A DNA stretch of 64,000 nucleotides from Methanoregula sp. (GCA_041645435.1 JBAZQB010000004.1:310001-374000); one strand, 5' to 3'; positions 54,901 through 63,191 are shown, counted from the stretch's first letter. Numbers and translations: made by a program. Notes: generated by a model not told the origin, from the sequence alone.

Positions 54901-56035
54901 GGTGTGGCGAGACACTGACATAATGAATCGAACCAGATCTTGCGAGGATCCTGAACTCATCCCCTCCATAATCCCCCTTCAGTCTCCGACTGAATTCTTT
55001 GATAACGTGGGAATGATCATCGGGATGAACATATTTTAAGAAATCCTGTCCGATCACCTCATCCGAAGTATACCCATACAGCCGCTCGATGACCGGGCTG
55101 ATGTACGTGAATTTTCCCTGCAGGTCAAGAGAGAAGATTACATCGTTGATGTTCTCGACGAGCGTGCGGTACAATTCGCGTTTCTCCTTCAGATTGTCCT
55201 CGTTTATCTTGAGTTCACGCAGGAGAAGATCATACGGCCGGGTAAGACTGACGACAACAAAAGCCCGGTAGAACAGGTAGACCGAGACGAGCCGGAACAG
55301 GTGTCCGAGCATGTTCATGAACCCGAACACCGATATGTAGGAAGTAAACGCCAGTTCACCGAGGATAAGGAACACCTGTGCAGCGATGAGGAACCTCCAG
55401 ACGGTGGGATCGAAGTGCTCCCGTTTCAGGTACAGAATGACAATAGTGGCAATGAGAATGAGTGAGATAATGTACTCGCTCACGATCTTGAAAGGAGTAA
55501 GCCCGCTACCCTCAATGAAACAGTGCGGGAAGATCTGCCAGACAAAGATGCTGGCAAAGAGCAGGGCACATACCGCGGTGCAGGCTGCGATGATGATACC
55601 CACATCGTACTTCCGGTCTTTGGTTATTGATCTGCCAATAAAGAGCGTTGCTACAAGGAACGTGACACTCTGGAAATACCGTGCTGCAATCCAGAGCTGG
55701 GTGGGGAGGTCCGGGCTGTTGCCGGAGAATACCCCCATTCCTTTGAATGCGAGAGTATGAACGAGATCGATACTGCCAAAGAAGAGAAACGAGATTCCAA
55801 TAATTAAGAAAAACCCGTCCGTGATCATCCTTCGGGTATTCCAGACGATGATGAAAATCGAAAGGGCAACGGCAATGCCGGCGAGTTCAACAATGCCGTG
55901 AAAGAGAAGATAGTTCACGGTGCTGATGAGGTAGAGGGCAGTGAGGATAACTACGATGAAGGCAAGCTGAAGGATATTGGCAGGGCTAAAGAGTGTTTTT
56001 AATTTTTCCTGCATTGCAGAGGTTCGAACAGCCAT
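51932..56035 (-). CDS. MASE3 histidine kinase with 4 PAS and 2 GAF (HisKA_2 class)
   Basis: About 1367 residues. The frame opens further upstream, but MAVRTSAMQEKLKTLFSP aligns with the start of the 36.6-kb paralogue (MPDIHTTLQDDLKTLLSP). MASE3 at 1-270 is followed by PAS1 (about 290-400), GAF1 (420-600, LINPDEETIQLIAWSTETKK, GHVPVIREMVVPIFDEDRI), GAF2 (610-800, with several Cys in DRCTTDCMHAEVAEGPHICR, plausibly metal-binding), PAS2 (about 805-920), PAS3 (925-1040) and PAS4 (1045-1150). The His near 1174 is in LLREIHHRVKNNLQIII; INELASNALKHAFPNG and VKDEGIGIPADFDW follow. PAS1 and PAS2 are recent duplicates (VENINDVIFSLDLQGKF against IENINDVIFSMDLQGTF). Confidence 0.94.
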   Translation of the reverse strand: MAVRTSAMQEKLKTLFSPANILQLAFIVVILTALYLISTVNYLLFHGIVELAGIAVALSIFIIVWNTRRMITDGFFLIIGISFLFFGSIDLVHTLAFKGMGVFSGNSPDLPTQLWIAARYFQSVTFLVATLFIGRSITKDRKYDVGIIIAACTAVCALLFASIFVWQIFPHCFIEGSGLTPFKIVSEYIISLILIATIVILYLKREHFDPTVWRFLIAAQVFLILGELAFTSYISVFGFMNMLGHLFRLVSVYLFYRAFVVVSLTRPYDLLLRELKINEDNLKEKRELYRTLVENINDVIFSLDLQGKFTYISPVIERLYGYTSDEVIGQDFLKYVHPDDHSHVIKEFSRRLKGDYGGDEFRILARSGSIHYVSVSPHPTITDGRVVGFNYIMTDITARKRAEEGVQAAVKLNQLIDTMSVSESMGYTLDEAERLTTSKIGFFHLINPDEETIQLIAWSTETKKHCFIPKEPERHYPVSKAGVWVDCIRQRKPVIHNDYTSLPHKKGLPEGHVPVIREMVVPIFDEDRIVAIIGVGNKAADYDEKDINVLTLLAKNAWTLIQRKHAEEERERIRLWQAGVNRILESVLAPISLDQKLKIITDGVVEIFGADFCRIWLIEKGDRCTTDCMHAEVAEGPHICRFRDKCLHLKASSGRYTHIDGKGHRRVPFGAYKIGRIASGEETKFLTNDVEHDPRVHDHAWARSLGLVAFAGYRLKPLDGDVLGVFALFARFPISPDLDAILEGLSRAISLAIQKDIAEESLRESREMYRELIENINDVIFSMDLQGTFTYISPVIERLYGYHPDEVIGQHFTKFLHPDDHPQCIEAFKKRLKGEYGINNFRIRCKDGRVENVCVSQRPMIKDGIVTGFNYIMSNITARKQVEDALKASEERFRTMIEQSPLSIEVMSPDGRTLQVNPAFEKLWGVTLEDLKDYNMLKDEQLTRLGIMPYIQRGFSGEAVAYPPLEYDGSRTLGFGEKRWVQGSIYPVRDAAGTIRNVILVHEDITEQKKAEGALKESEEKFRDIFNNTTDAIHIHGINDDGTPGKFTDVNDVACRMLGYTRQEMLAKTPVEISTGYHNPPMERVFEEQRTAGSARFETEHRAKNGTIIPVEVNTHVVTIRGTKVMLGVVRDITERKKAEVLLKHYSEELEQEVKVRTEELSASLEEKVVLLREIHHRVKNNLQIIISLVNLQMRQIDDERLKQVMAETQNRVRAMAFVHEKLYQSEDISRIDLASYTRFLVTQLFSFYGVDSRQVTLNIDIGKLMLNINTAIPLGLIINELASNALKHAFPNGRTGTISITAREEDKTLHLTVKDEGIGIPADFDWRNAESLGLRLVISLVEQLDGTIELDRREGTRFTIIVQEKE

Positions 56036-56266
56036 TGCGATACCCGCGTGTTTCCGATATGGTTCTTGTGTTGGGTTTTTACCTGATAAGGTTATTTCAC
56101 GAACAGATCTACCCGCTTTCAACCGACAGGAATGAGTAATCCGCCACGGATATCGCGAACTATACATAGACGGTGGAGATGGTGGTTGAGAAGGCAACAC
56201 TCATACCATGGGAATACCTAATGCCTATCCGGTGATACCATAGAGATAATAACGGGCATCCACCAG

Positions 56267-56932
56267 GTGGACGGAGTCAATGGCAACTGTTACATCCTTG
56301 TCCGCGATGGCCTGACGGTGATCGATACCGGCCTGCCCGCAGGCAGCGGGAAGAAGATCCTCTCCTATATACGGAATACAATGTACCGGGAACCGACTGA
56401 GATCAAAACCATCGTCCTCACCCATTTTCACATCGATCATATCGGAGGTGTCGCGATCCTGAAAAATGCGGCCCCCGGTGCAAAGGTTGCGATCGGGAAA
56501 GCGGATGCAGGGTATGTTACCGGACAGATCCCGCTGCCGGTGTATCCGGGCTTACGGGGCTTCCTGCTGCGAATCGCTGGTGCGATCATGAACCCCGGCG
56601 TCTTTTCCTTAGATATCCTGTTGAACGATGGGGATCATATTGACGGGCTGCTGTGCATCCACCTCCCCGGCCACACTCCCGGGAGCATGGGGTTTTACGA
56701 TGAACGGACAAAAACGCTGTATGCCGGTGATATTCTCCGGTATGACGGGACATCCATCACCGGGGGACCCCCTCTGTTTACGATGGACAGGGATAGTGTG
56801 CACCAGTCAATCCGCAAGCTCGCCTCCCTCGATTTTGATCTCCTGCTCCCCGGTCACGGAGTCCCGGTCAGGGACGGTGCATCGGCAAAAGTTAAGGAGT
56901 TTGCAGCGACACTACCCCCCTCCTCCTTGTGA
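56267..56932 (+). CDS. Metallo-beta-lactamase fold hydrolase
   Basis: 221 residues if translation starts at the GTG at 56267. The metal-binding signature is THFHIDHIGG; later ligands are in LPGHTPGSMGF (His), LYAGDILRY (Asp) and LLLPGHGVPV (His), the full set for a two-metal site. It belongs to the glyoxalase II / hydrolase-like branch, with an unknown substrate. The family usually has a few more residues (an IHQVDG-type strand) before GVNGNCYILV, and the frame is open upstream to encode IEIITGIHQVDG. No ATG, GTG or TTG begins that part, only an ATA at 56240 preceded by GGTGAT. The start may therefore be mutated or non-canonical. Confidence 0.88.
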   Translation: MDGVNGNCYILVRDGLTVIDTGLPAGSGKKILSYIRNTMYREPTEIKTIVLTHFHIDHIGGVAILKNAAPGAKVAIGKADAGYVTGQIPLPVYPGLRGFLLRIAGAIMNPGVFSLDILLNDGDHIDGLLCIHLPGHTPGSMGFYDERTKTLYAGDILRYDGTSITGGPPLFTMDRDSVHQSIRKLASLDFDLLLPGHGVPVRDGASAKVKEFAATLPPSSL

Positions 56933-56985
56933 AATCACCACGTAGCTCACCCGTTCATTTTTTTCCTGGCCATCACTTATGGGCA

Positions 56986-56993
56986 TGTATAAA
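56986..56993 (+). promoter_or_regulatory. TATA-box promoter of ycaO-tfuA
   Basis: TGTATAAA lies about 40-46 bases before the ATG at 57032, predicting a transcription start near 57015-57020. This excludes an in-frame GTG at 57002 as the start. Confidence 0.5.
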
Positions 56994-57031
56994 CCCGAAA
57001 AGTGCCCACCTACTACTTAAGAGATATATCC

Positions 57032-58243
57032 ATGCAGCTCCACTCCTGCAAAAAGACCTACAACAATGAGACGCAGCGGGCCATCCCGCTCGATGAGACC
57101 CTTGCCCGCATTGAACCCAAAGTTCCCGCAGCCGGCATCACCCGTGTCGCGGACATCACGAACCTTGACCGGATCGGGATACCGGTCTTCTCCTGTATCC
57201 GCCCCACAGCAGAAGACGGTGCGATTACCGTGTACAACGGCAAAGGAGCTACGGTAGAGGAGTCGCGGATATCAGCAATCATGGAAGGGATCGAACGGTA
57301 TTCGGCCGAAGCGCACGACCGGGACATACGGGTCGCCCTCTTCCAGGAACTGGAAGGACGCGAGCCGGTCATCAACCCGAATGACCTGATCCTGCCGGAA
57401 GGTGCAGCAACGGATCGGTTCATGTCCTGGTACCAGGGGTACGATATTGTCAATAACGAGACGGTCTGGGTCCCGGCCTATGCGATATTTCACCCGGTCC
57501 CCCCCCGGCACCGGGGACCCTCCCGCACGAACACGAACGGCCTTGCCTCCGGAAACACGATCGAAGAGGCAGTATTCCATGCCCTCTCCGAAGTCATCGA
57601 GCGGGATGCCTGGTCGCTCGTGGAATCGACCCGGGACACCGGCCCTGCGGTTGTCGGTATCGATGACCCGACAATTATGGACATGCAGAAGAAGTTTACC
57701 GATGCCCAGGTCGAGGTTACGATTCGGGATATTACCAGCGACATCGGCATCCCGACGATCGCCGCAGTTGCAGATGATGTGCTCTTAAAAGACCCCAGTC
57801 TCCTCACTATTGGTATCGGGACGCATACCAGCGCACGGATTGCCGTGATGCGGGCACTCACCGAAGTAGCCCAGAGCCGGCTCACCCAGATCCACGGGGC
57901 ACGGGAAGACACAACGCTTGCCGATCTCCGCAAAAAGATGGGGTACGAGCGGGCGAAACGGATCAACGGGTACTGGTACCGCAATAACGGGACGGTGGAT
58001 TATGCAACGATCCCCTCATCAGATACCGATGATTTCTTAAAAGATATCGGAAATATCATCACGGCACTCAAAAAGAAGGGGCTCGACCGGGTCATTGTCA
58101 TCGACCTGACCCGGGAAGAGATCGGCATCCCTGTCGTCAGGGTGATTGTCCCGGGGCTTGAAGTCTTTGCAATGGACCCCGAGCGCCGGGGAGAACGGGT
58201 GAAGCATGCCAAAGATCATCGTCTTTCTCGGGCCAAGCCTTGA
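57032..58243 (+). CDS. ycaO: YcaO protein, probable McrA-glycine thioamidation ATPase
   Basis: About 403 residues from MQLHSCKKTYNNETQ, the expected start and length for archaeal YcaO. It has the YcaO ATP-binding elements: AIMEGIERYSAEAHDR, ASGNTIEEAVFHALSEVIER and TEVAQSRLTQIHGARED. The Glu-rich EGIER and EVIERDA motifs coordinate Mg-ATP in this family. YcaO enzymes activate a peptide amide by phosphorylation. In methanogens the YcaO-TfuA pair is required for the thioglycine in the active-site region of methyl-coenzyme M reductase subunit McrA. The frame overlaps tfuA by 38 bp, indicating coupled translation. McrA itself is not in the window; the assignment rests on family and context. Confidence 0.92.
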   Translation: MQLHSCKKTYNNETQRAIPLDETLARIEPKVPAAGITRVADITNLDRIGIPVFSCIRPTAEDGAITVYNGKGATVEESRISAIMEGIERYSAEAHDRDIRVALFQELEGREPVINPNDLILPEGAATDRFMSWYQGYDIVNNETVWVPAYAIFHPVPPRHRGPSRTNTNGLASGNTIEEAVFHALSEVIERDAWSLVESTRDTGPAVVGIDDPTIMDMQKKFTDAQVEVTIRDITSDIGIPTIAAVADDVLLKDPSLLTIGIGTHTSARIAVMRALTEVAQSRLTQIHGAREDTTLADLRKKMGYERAKRINGYWYRNNGTVDYATIPSSDTDDFLKDIGNIITALKKKGLDRVIVIDLTREEIGIPVVRVIVPGLEVFAMDPERRGERVKHAKDHRLSRAKP

Positions 58244-58853
58244 TGTAACCTCGGCCGAACAGATCCTCGCTGCCGAGTACCGGCCTCCGGCAAAACGGGG
58301 CGATCTTATCGCCGCAGCGCGGGATGGTGCTGCAATCATCGGCCTGATCGATGGTGTTTTCCACCAGGAATCGGCAGTCGCCCACCGCGAGATCCTTGCC
58401 GCGGTGAAAGGCGGCATCCGGGTTGTCGGTGCATCGAGCATGGGTGCACTCCGGGCTGCTGAGATGGATACGCTGGGGATGGTCGGTATCGGCGAGGTTT
58501 ACCGGATGTATAAGAGTGGCGAACTTGAGTCCGATGACGAAGTCGCCCTTGTTTTTGATCCCGAGACGGGGTTATCCCTTTCTGAACCGCTCATCAATAT
58601 CCGTGTCACCTTTAAAGAAGCGGAACGGCAGGGAATCATCACGGCACCGGATCACGCAGTCTTACTCTCGGCGGCCCAATCCGTCTTCTACCCCCAGCGT
58701 ACCTACGGGCGGATCATGGCGGCAGCGGGTGCGGCAATTACTCCGGAGACTCAGGAGCGGTTCTTATCATGGGTGAAACTCCATGCCTGCGACCAGAAGC
58801 GGGAGGATGCGGTTGAAGCTCTCAGGTATATAGCAAACATCAGCCAGAGGTAA
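58206..58853 (+). CDS. tfuA: TfuA-like protein, McrA-glycine thioamidation partner
   Basis: 215 residues, normal length. Signature regions are IIVFLGPSLDVTSAEQIL at the N-terminus, RGDLIAAARDGAAIIGLIDG, and GIRVVGASSMGALRAAEMD. TfuA partners YcaO and is thought to supply or relay sulfur for the thioamide; mechanism details are not visible from sequence. The ATG lies inside the end of ycaO in another frame, so the two proteins are made from one transcript. No Cys-rich sulfur site is obvious; a single Cys sits near the C-terminus (KLHACDQKRED). Confidence 0.92.
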   Translation: MPKIIVFLGPSLDVTSAEQILAAEYRPPAKRGDLIAAARDGAAIIGLIDGVFHQESAVAHREILAAVKGGIRVVGASSMGALRAAEMDTLGMVGIGEVYRMYKSGELESDDEVALVFDPETGLSLSEPLINIRVTFKEAERQGIITAPDHAVLLSAAQSVFYPQRTYGRIMAAAGAAITPETQERFLSWVKLHACDQKREDAVEALRYIANISQR

Positions 58854-58948
58854 TCATCCAATGGCAGATTGTAATGGGACTGTCAGGGAAATATCATTCC
58901 AGCTGAACCGGCAATCATTTATTACGCCTCCAGACTAAGGCATCATCA

Positions 58949-59911
58949 ATGACGATGTCTCCCAGCCTGCCGGGATTTGGAGGTTTATCCCTGTTCCGTC
59001 TCTCCCCTACCGATCTGGTCAGGTTCTGCGTGATTACCTCCATCACGTTCTCGATTATTGGCATTACGTATCTCTCCAGGGCTACCGGATACGGAGCACT
59101 CGTCCCGCAGCTCTTCTATTTTCCCATTCTCTATACCACCTATTTTTATCCTGAACGGGGCCTGTATGTCGCATGCAGCTGTGCAGCAGCCTACCTGTTC
59201 ATCACCCTCTCTTTTGTCAGTCCCGAATTCATGAACATCGGCGGGATAATCTTCCAGGCCCTGCTCTTTGTCGGCATTGCAGCAGGGTCAGGGTACATAA
59301 TCAGGTCACGAGATTTCTCCCCGTATCTCATTCCCAAAGATGATACCCGTGCAATACAGGGGATGATCAAAACCGGCGAGAACGATCACGTGGAATTCAA
59401 GCTCCAGTCCCTCTGGAGTGCTGGCTTTACCAGGGAAGAAATCAGTACCAACGAATCTCCGGAAGTGCGGAAGTACCGGACCAATGCTTCGAAGTTTATC
59501 ATCGCCCGCTCGATTGCCGGGTTCCTGAATACGGATGGCGGGGAGCTTATCATCGGGATCCGGGAAGACCGGCATCACAACACTATCACGGTTACCGGCA
59601 TCGAAAACGATTATCCCCATATGCATGAGGAAGACCGGAATCCTGACGGGTACCGGAGGATGATTGTCGACTCAGTGATCCGGAAATATCTTCCGGAGAT
59701 CTTTGAGTCCGCAAGCAGATTTATCCACATCTCTTTTCCGGTAGTATCCGGAAAAACTCTCTGTCACCTGCATATTACTCCTTCTGATAAACCGATCTTT
59801 GTTGACTCCGGTACTGACGAAATTTTTTTTATCCGGGTCGATGCCTCCACCCGTGCCATTACCGGAAAAACCCTGACTCGTTATACTCTCACAAGGTTTT
59901 CATCAGGTTAA
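58949..59911 (+). CDS. Membrane-anchored AlbA_2 (Schlafen-type) protein
   Basis: 320 residues. Residues 20-120 contain about four hydrophobic helices with LFYFPILYTTYFYPERGLYV, the same pattern as the membrane module of the 5.6- and 8.3-kb kinases (LFYIPIILTAYFFPRRG). Residues 145-315 are an AlbA_2/AAA_4 domain: ENDHVEFKLQSLW, then IARSIAGFLNTDGGELIIGI followed by RED, a long insertion with MHEEDRNPDGYRR, and IHISFPVVSGKTLCHLHI. AlbA_2 domains are often fused to DNA-binding or ATPase modules in prokaryotes, and eukaryotic Schlafen relatives are RNA nucleases, so nucleic-acid binding is a guess. A TATA-like ATTTATTA near 58915 gives a nearly leaderless mRNA. The combination of this membrane module with AlbA_2 is unusual. 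Confidence 0.85.
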   Translation: MTMSPSLPGFGGLSLFRLSPTDLVRFCVITSITFSIIGITYLSRATGYGALVPQLFYFPILYTTYFYPERGLYVACSCAAAYLFITLSFVSPEFMNIGGIIFQALLFVGIAAGSGYIIRSRDFSPYLIPKDDTRAIQGMIKTGENDHVEFKLQSLWSAGFTREEISTNESPEVRKYRTNASKFIIARSIAGFLNTDGGELIIGIREDRHHNTITVTGIENDYPHMHEEDRNPDGYRRMIVDSVIRKYLPEIFESASRFIHISFPVVSGKTLCHLHITPSDKPIFVDSGTDEIFFIRVDASTRAITGKTLTRYTLTRFSSG

Positions 59912-60004
59912 AATAGCGTTTGCATCCTTACTTTTAGTCAGGAACTTTTTCATGCTTGAATGCGGAGACAACCGGTCAAATAGCAGTTATCTGGTATATA
60001 ACCC

Positions 60005-60022
60005 TTAAAAAAAAAGAAAATT
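60005..60022 (-). terminator. T-rich terminator after the thermosome gene
   Basis: On the minus strand the thermosome stop codon is followed within about 10 bases by TTTTCTTTTTTTTTAA, a typical archaeal oligo-T termination signal. Confidence 0.6.
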
Positions 60023-60028
60023 ATTGCT

Positions 60029-61672
60029 TCAATAGCCGCCCATGCCGGGGGGCATTCCACCCATTCCGCCGGGTGGCATACCGCCGCCCGGAGCACCGGA
60101 TTTTGACGATGTGATGACATCGTCAATGCGGAGGATCATGACTGCTGCTTCTGCAGCGCTGGAGATTGCCTGGGTCTTGACCCGGAGCGGTTCGACAACT
60201 CCTGCCTTGAGCATGTCAGCCGGTTTGCCGGCCACTACATCAAGGCCGTAGGTTTTCTTGCCTGCTTCGTGGGCTGCCCGGAGGTCGACAAGCATATCGA
60301 TGGGGTCAAGCCCGGAATTTTCGGCAAGAACGCGGGGGATGATCTCCATTGCGCTTGCGAACGCTTCGATGGCAAGCTGGCCACGGCCACCGACGGTTGC
60401 AGCATACTCGCGGAGCCTTAACGAGAGTTCTGTCTCAGGCGCTCCGCCGCCGGGAACAATCTTCTTTCCCGAAACGACAACACTGACCACCATGAGGGCG
60501 TCATGGATGGCCCGTTCGAGTTCATCTACGACATGCTCCGTTCCGCCGCGGACAATGATGGAGACCGCTTTGGGGTTTTTGCATTTCGAGATATAGATCA
60601 TCTGATCGTCGGAAAGTGTTTTCTCTTCGACAAGGCCGGCTGTACCGAGATCCTTAGCCGTAATAGCATCGACGCTGTTGACGATCCGTGCACCCGTTGC
60701 CCGGGCAAGGTTTTCGACATCGCTTTTTTTGACCCTGCGGACCGCAAGAATGCCGGCTTTTGCAAGGTAGTGCTGGGCAACATCGTCGATACCTTTCTGG
60801 CAGATGACAACGTTTGCCTTGCTCTTTATGACCTTGTCCACCATCGCGTGGACCATCTGCTCTTCTCCATCGAGGAATGCCTGAGCCTGCCCGAGAGAAG
60901 AGATATTGATCTTTGCGTTCACTTCGGTCTTTTTGTATTCGAGTGCCGCATTGAGGAGCAGGATCTTTGCATCCTTGACAATTTTGGGCATGCTCGGGTG
61001 CGCACGTTCCTTGCTGATAACCATACCTTCAATGAGGGCCGAGTCATCGATTGAGCCGCCTACCTTCTTTTCGATATTGATATGGGCGAGATCTGCGGTA
61101 CCATCGGGGTCGGTGACAAACGTGACTGCCTTGACGATGATATCGCAAAGGTGGCCTTTTGCTACATCCGAGTTCTTGCCGGTGAGTGCTGTCTCTGCAA
61201 TTTTCTTGAGCATCGCGGTATCGGTTGGCTTGACCGTGATGGCGTACTTGTCGAGCAGCACGAGAGCTTTTTCTGCTGCCATCCGGTAACCCTCAGCAAT
61301 ACTGGTCGGGTGAATCTTCTGTTTAAGAAGCCCTTCTGCGTTCTTTAAGAGTTCACCTGCAATAACTACGGCAGTTGTCGTGCCATCGCCGACTTCAGCA
61401 TCCTGCGTCTTTGCAATCTCGACCATCATCTTTGCGGCAGGGTGCTCGATATCCATCTCCTTTAAGATAGTGACACCGTCGTTTGTGATGGTGATATCCC
61501 CTATACCATCGACAAGCATCTTGTCCATACCCCTGGGACCGAGGGTCGACTGGACCGCTGTTGCAACAGCTCGTGCAGCGGCAAAATTGCTGTTCTGGGC
61601 ATCCTGCCCATGGCTTGTCGTTGATCCTTCCCTCATAATTATTATGGGTTGTCCCCCGAGTTGTTGTGACAT
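60029..61672 (-). CDS. ths: Thermosome subunit (group II chaperonin)
   Basis: 547 residues, standard length. ATP-site motifs are all present: STLGPRGMDKMLVDG, ITNDGVTILKEM, DAEVGDGTTTAVV and VPGGGAPETELSLRLREYA, and the Asp-containing AGKKTYGLDVVAGKPADM region. The C-terminal tail is the Gly/Met-rich repeat GGMPPGGMGGMPPGMGGY that projects into the central cavity. The protein forms double-ring ATP-dependent folding chambers in the cytoplasm. GAGGTACACA before the ATG provides the ribosome-binding site. Monocistronic, with an oligo-T terminator. Confidence 0.98.
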   Translation of the reverse strand: MSQQLGGQPIIIMREGSTTSHGQDAQNSNFAAARAVATAVQSTLGPRGMDKMLVDGIGDITITNDGVTILKEMDIEHPAAKMMVEIAKTQDAEVGDGTTTAVVIAGELLKNAEGLLKQKIHPTSIAEGYRMAAEKALVLLDKYAITVKPTDTAMLKKIAETALTGKNSDVAKGHLCDIIVKAVTFVTDPDGTADLAHINIEKKVGGSIDDSALIEGMVISKERAHPSMPKIVKDAKILLLNAALEYKKTEVNAKINISSLGQAQAFLDGEEQMVHAMVDKVIKSKANVVICQKGIDDVAQHYLAKAGILAVRRVKKSDVENLARATGARIVNSVDAITAKDLGTAGLVEEKTLSDDQMIYISKCKNPKAVSIIVRGGTEHVVDELERAIHDALMVVSVVVSGKKIVPGGGAPETELSLRLREYAATVGGRGQLAIEAFASAMEIIPRVLAENSGLDPIDMLVDLRAAHEAGKKTYGLDVVAGKPADMLKAGVVEPLRVKTQAISSAAEAAVMILRIDDVITSSKSGAPGGGMPPGGMGGMPPGMGGY

Positions 61673-62185
61673 TGTGTACCTCTTTTTTTAGATTGTTCCA
61701 TCGATTGTCATTTTACCCGTTCCGGTGATCATTCCTGCATGATTACCGGTCAGCCATAACGGATTACTACGGATAATCCATTGGTGGCAGTAGCATGCCA
61801 TTTTCGGGATTGCACGGTTTCGTGCGCATACCGGTGCCGGTAAAACAGAAGTCATCATCCCAGAACGGACGTTTGATGGTGGACTTCATCTCCAGATGAT
61901 AAAACAGATTGACCTGCATCGGTTTTATGTGTATCCATCGTGTGGTGTGTTTCAGCGGAAAACCGTCTTACCGATCGGAAAATACTATGCATCTCTCAAA
62001 TTGTGACCGCTGCTTCAGACAATATGGTATTCATTTTAGTAGCATGCATGTCATCAGCGCAATCAATTGTGACCATACTCATCGACTAAATATCAAATCC
62101 TTTCCCTGCTTCTAATTTTTTACACTTTTTAAAAATTGCGGATCTTTTGAAAATCAGGCTCTGTTGAAATTCTTGTGGGGCACCA
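61673..62185. other. Intergenic region upstream of the thermosome gene
   Basis: No gene seen. It must contain the thermosome promoter, but no TATA box stands out clearly beyond a weak TAAAATG-like stretch about 35-45 bases before the ATG. Confidence 0.4.
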
Positions 62186-62350
62186 AAGAATCGCTCTTGG
62201 GGGCTACAGCACATCGTGCTTCCGCCCCCGCCGCTCGGGCATCCCCCAATGTTGCGATAGCCGTCAGAAGGTTGATGAGAAAACTCGAAGATTGGGGGTC
62301 AAGGGGATACTCCCCTTGGGCTGCCTCACCCTCTGGGGGAGAGAAGGGGT
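62186..62350 (-). repeat. Diverged third copy of the 150-bp repeat
   Basis: CTTGGGGGCT, TTCCGCCCCCGCC, GGGCATCCCCCAATGTTGCG and ATAGCCGTC follow the order seen at 28201-28270 (CTTGGGGGCT, CTCCGCCCCCGCC, GGCATCCCCCGGATTGCGAT). The second half retains only scattered similarity (ACCCTCTGGGGGAGAG). No gene is encoded here or in the following bases up to 62440. Confidence 0.6.
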
Positions 62351-62445
62351 CACCCTCCTGGCTGCCGAGAGAAAACAAACGAACAACAAACAAGAGTTTT
62401 TCAAATGGACACATTTTTTTTTTTAAAATTGTCTTTTTTTCCAAT

Positions 62446-62466
62446 GAAAAAATGTGCAGGGAAAAA
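62446..62466 (-). terminator. T-rich terminator after the lipoprotein gene
   Basis: On the minus strand the stop codon is followed by GGTTTTTCCC and then CATTTTTTC; further T-rich and A-rich tracts follow. This is compatible with an archaeal oligo-T terminator. Confidence 0.4.
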
Positions 62467-62468
62467 CC

Positions 62469-63191
62469 CTACTTTGTATCCCTCAACCTGACCGCGTTGT
62501 TCCCGTCCCACAACAGGACCACATTCGAGCTTCCCAGCATCCGACCGGTTTTGGAATCTGTTGCAGTTACGGTGATGATAACCGGTTCAAGGATAGATGC
62601 TGGTTGTTCGGTAAATGACCAGTATAATTTCTCTCCATGATTGGTAACCGGGTTTCCAACCTCATTTACTGTATAATTTACTGCGCCCCACGACAAGAAT
62701 TTCCCATACGTTGCATTCCATACAAATTGGGATCGTGCAGCATCAAAACCGTTCCCATCAACGGTAATCCCAATCCCGGGTGTTGAAGACATAATGGGTG
62801 AGTACCACTGCGGGCTTGCGGTCAGGGTTACCGATGTTTTTGTTACTACCGATAAGGTTGGGGGCTGTGCCGGCACAACCGAACAGCGTCCGTTCGTGCA
62901 CCCACAGCTGCCGGCGCCGCAGTCCAGCGGTCCTTCGCAGCTCATGGTGCACATCACATTATCGCACACGGGTTTTGCAGCCTGTTTGACACAGCCGGTC
63001 GGATGACAGCACGGGGCAGGTACACAGTCCGCATCGGTCGTGCAGGTCTGTGAATCAATAGGAACGGTTGTCACCGCTGGAGGCAGGGTAGTTATCACTG
63101 GAGCTGCAGGGGGTGGAGTTTGTGATGTGCAGCCTGCAAGGAGAGCCGCAGCAATACAGAGGAAAAGGAGCATGAGTATTTTTTTGTCCAT
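62469..63191 (-). CDS. Cys-rich secreted lipoprotein
   Basis: About 240 residues from MDKKILMLLFLCIAAAL; the frame is open further upstream but this ATG begins a clean signal peptide. The lipobox is LLAGC near residue 20, so a lipid-anchored extracellular protein is expected. A Pro/Thr-rich linker (TPPPAAPVITTLPPAVTT) leads to a Cys-rich module of about 60 residues (TCTTDADCVPAPCCHPTGC, CDNVMCTMSC, CGAGSCGCTNGRC), probably disulfide-linked. A C-terminal beta-rich domain follows (FVWNATYGKFLSWGAVNYTV, IITVTATDSKTGRML), of the type seen in other methanogen surface proteins. The function is unknown. Confidence 0.82.
   Translation of the reverse strand: MDKKILMLLFLCIAAALLAGCTSQTPPPAAPVITTLPPAVTTVPIDSQTCTTDADCVPAPCCHPTGCVKQAAKPVCDNVMCTMSCEGPLDCGAGSCGCTNGRCSVVPAQPPTLSVVTKTSVTLTASPQWYSPIMSSTPGIGITVDGNGFDAARSQFVWNATYGKFLSWGAVNYTVNEVGNPVTNHGEKLYWSFTEQPASILEPVIITVTATDSKTGRMLGSSNVVLLWDGNNAVRLRDTK

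Noticed and set aside
62164..62640. 158-codon plus-strand frame before the lipoprotein gene
   Set aside because: It runs through the diverged repeat and then antisense through the lipoprotein C-terminus.
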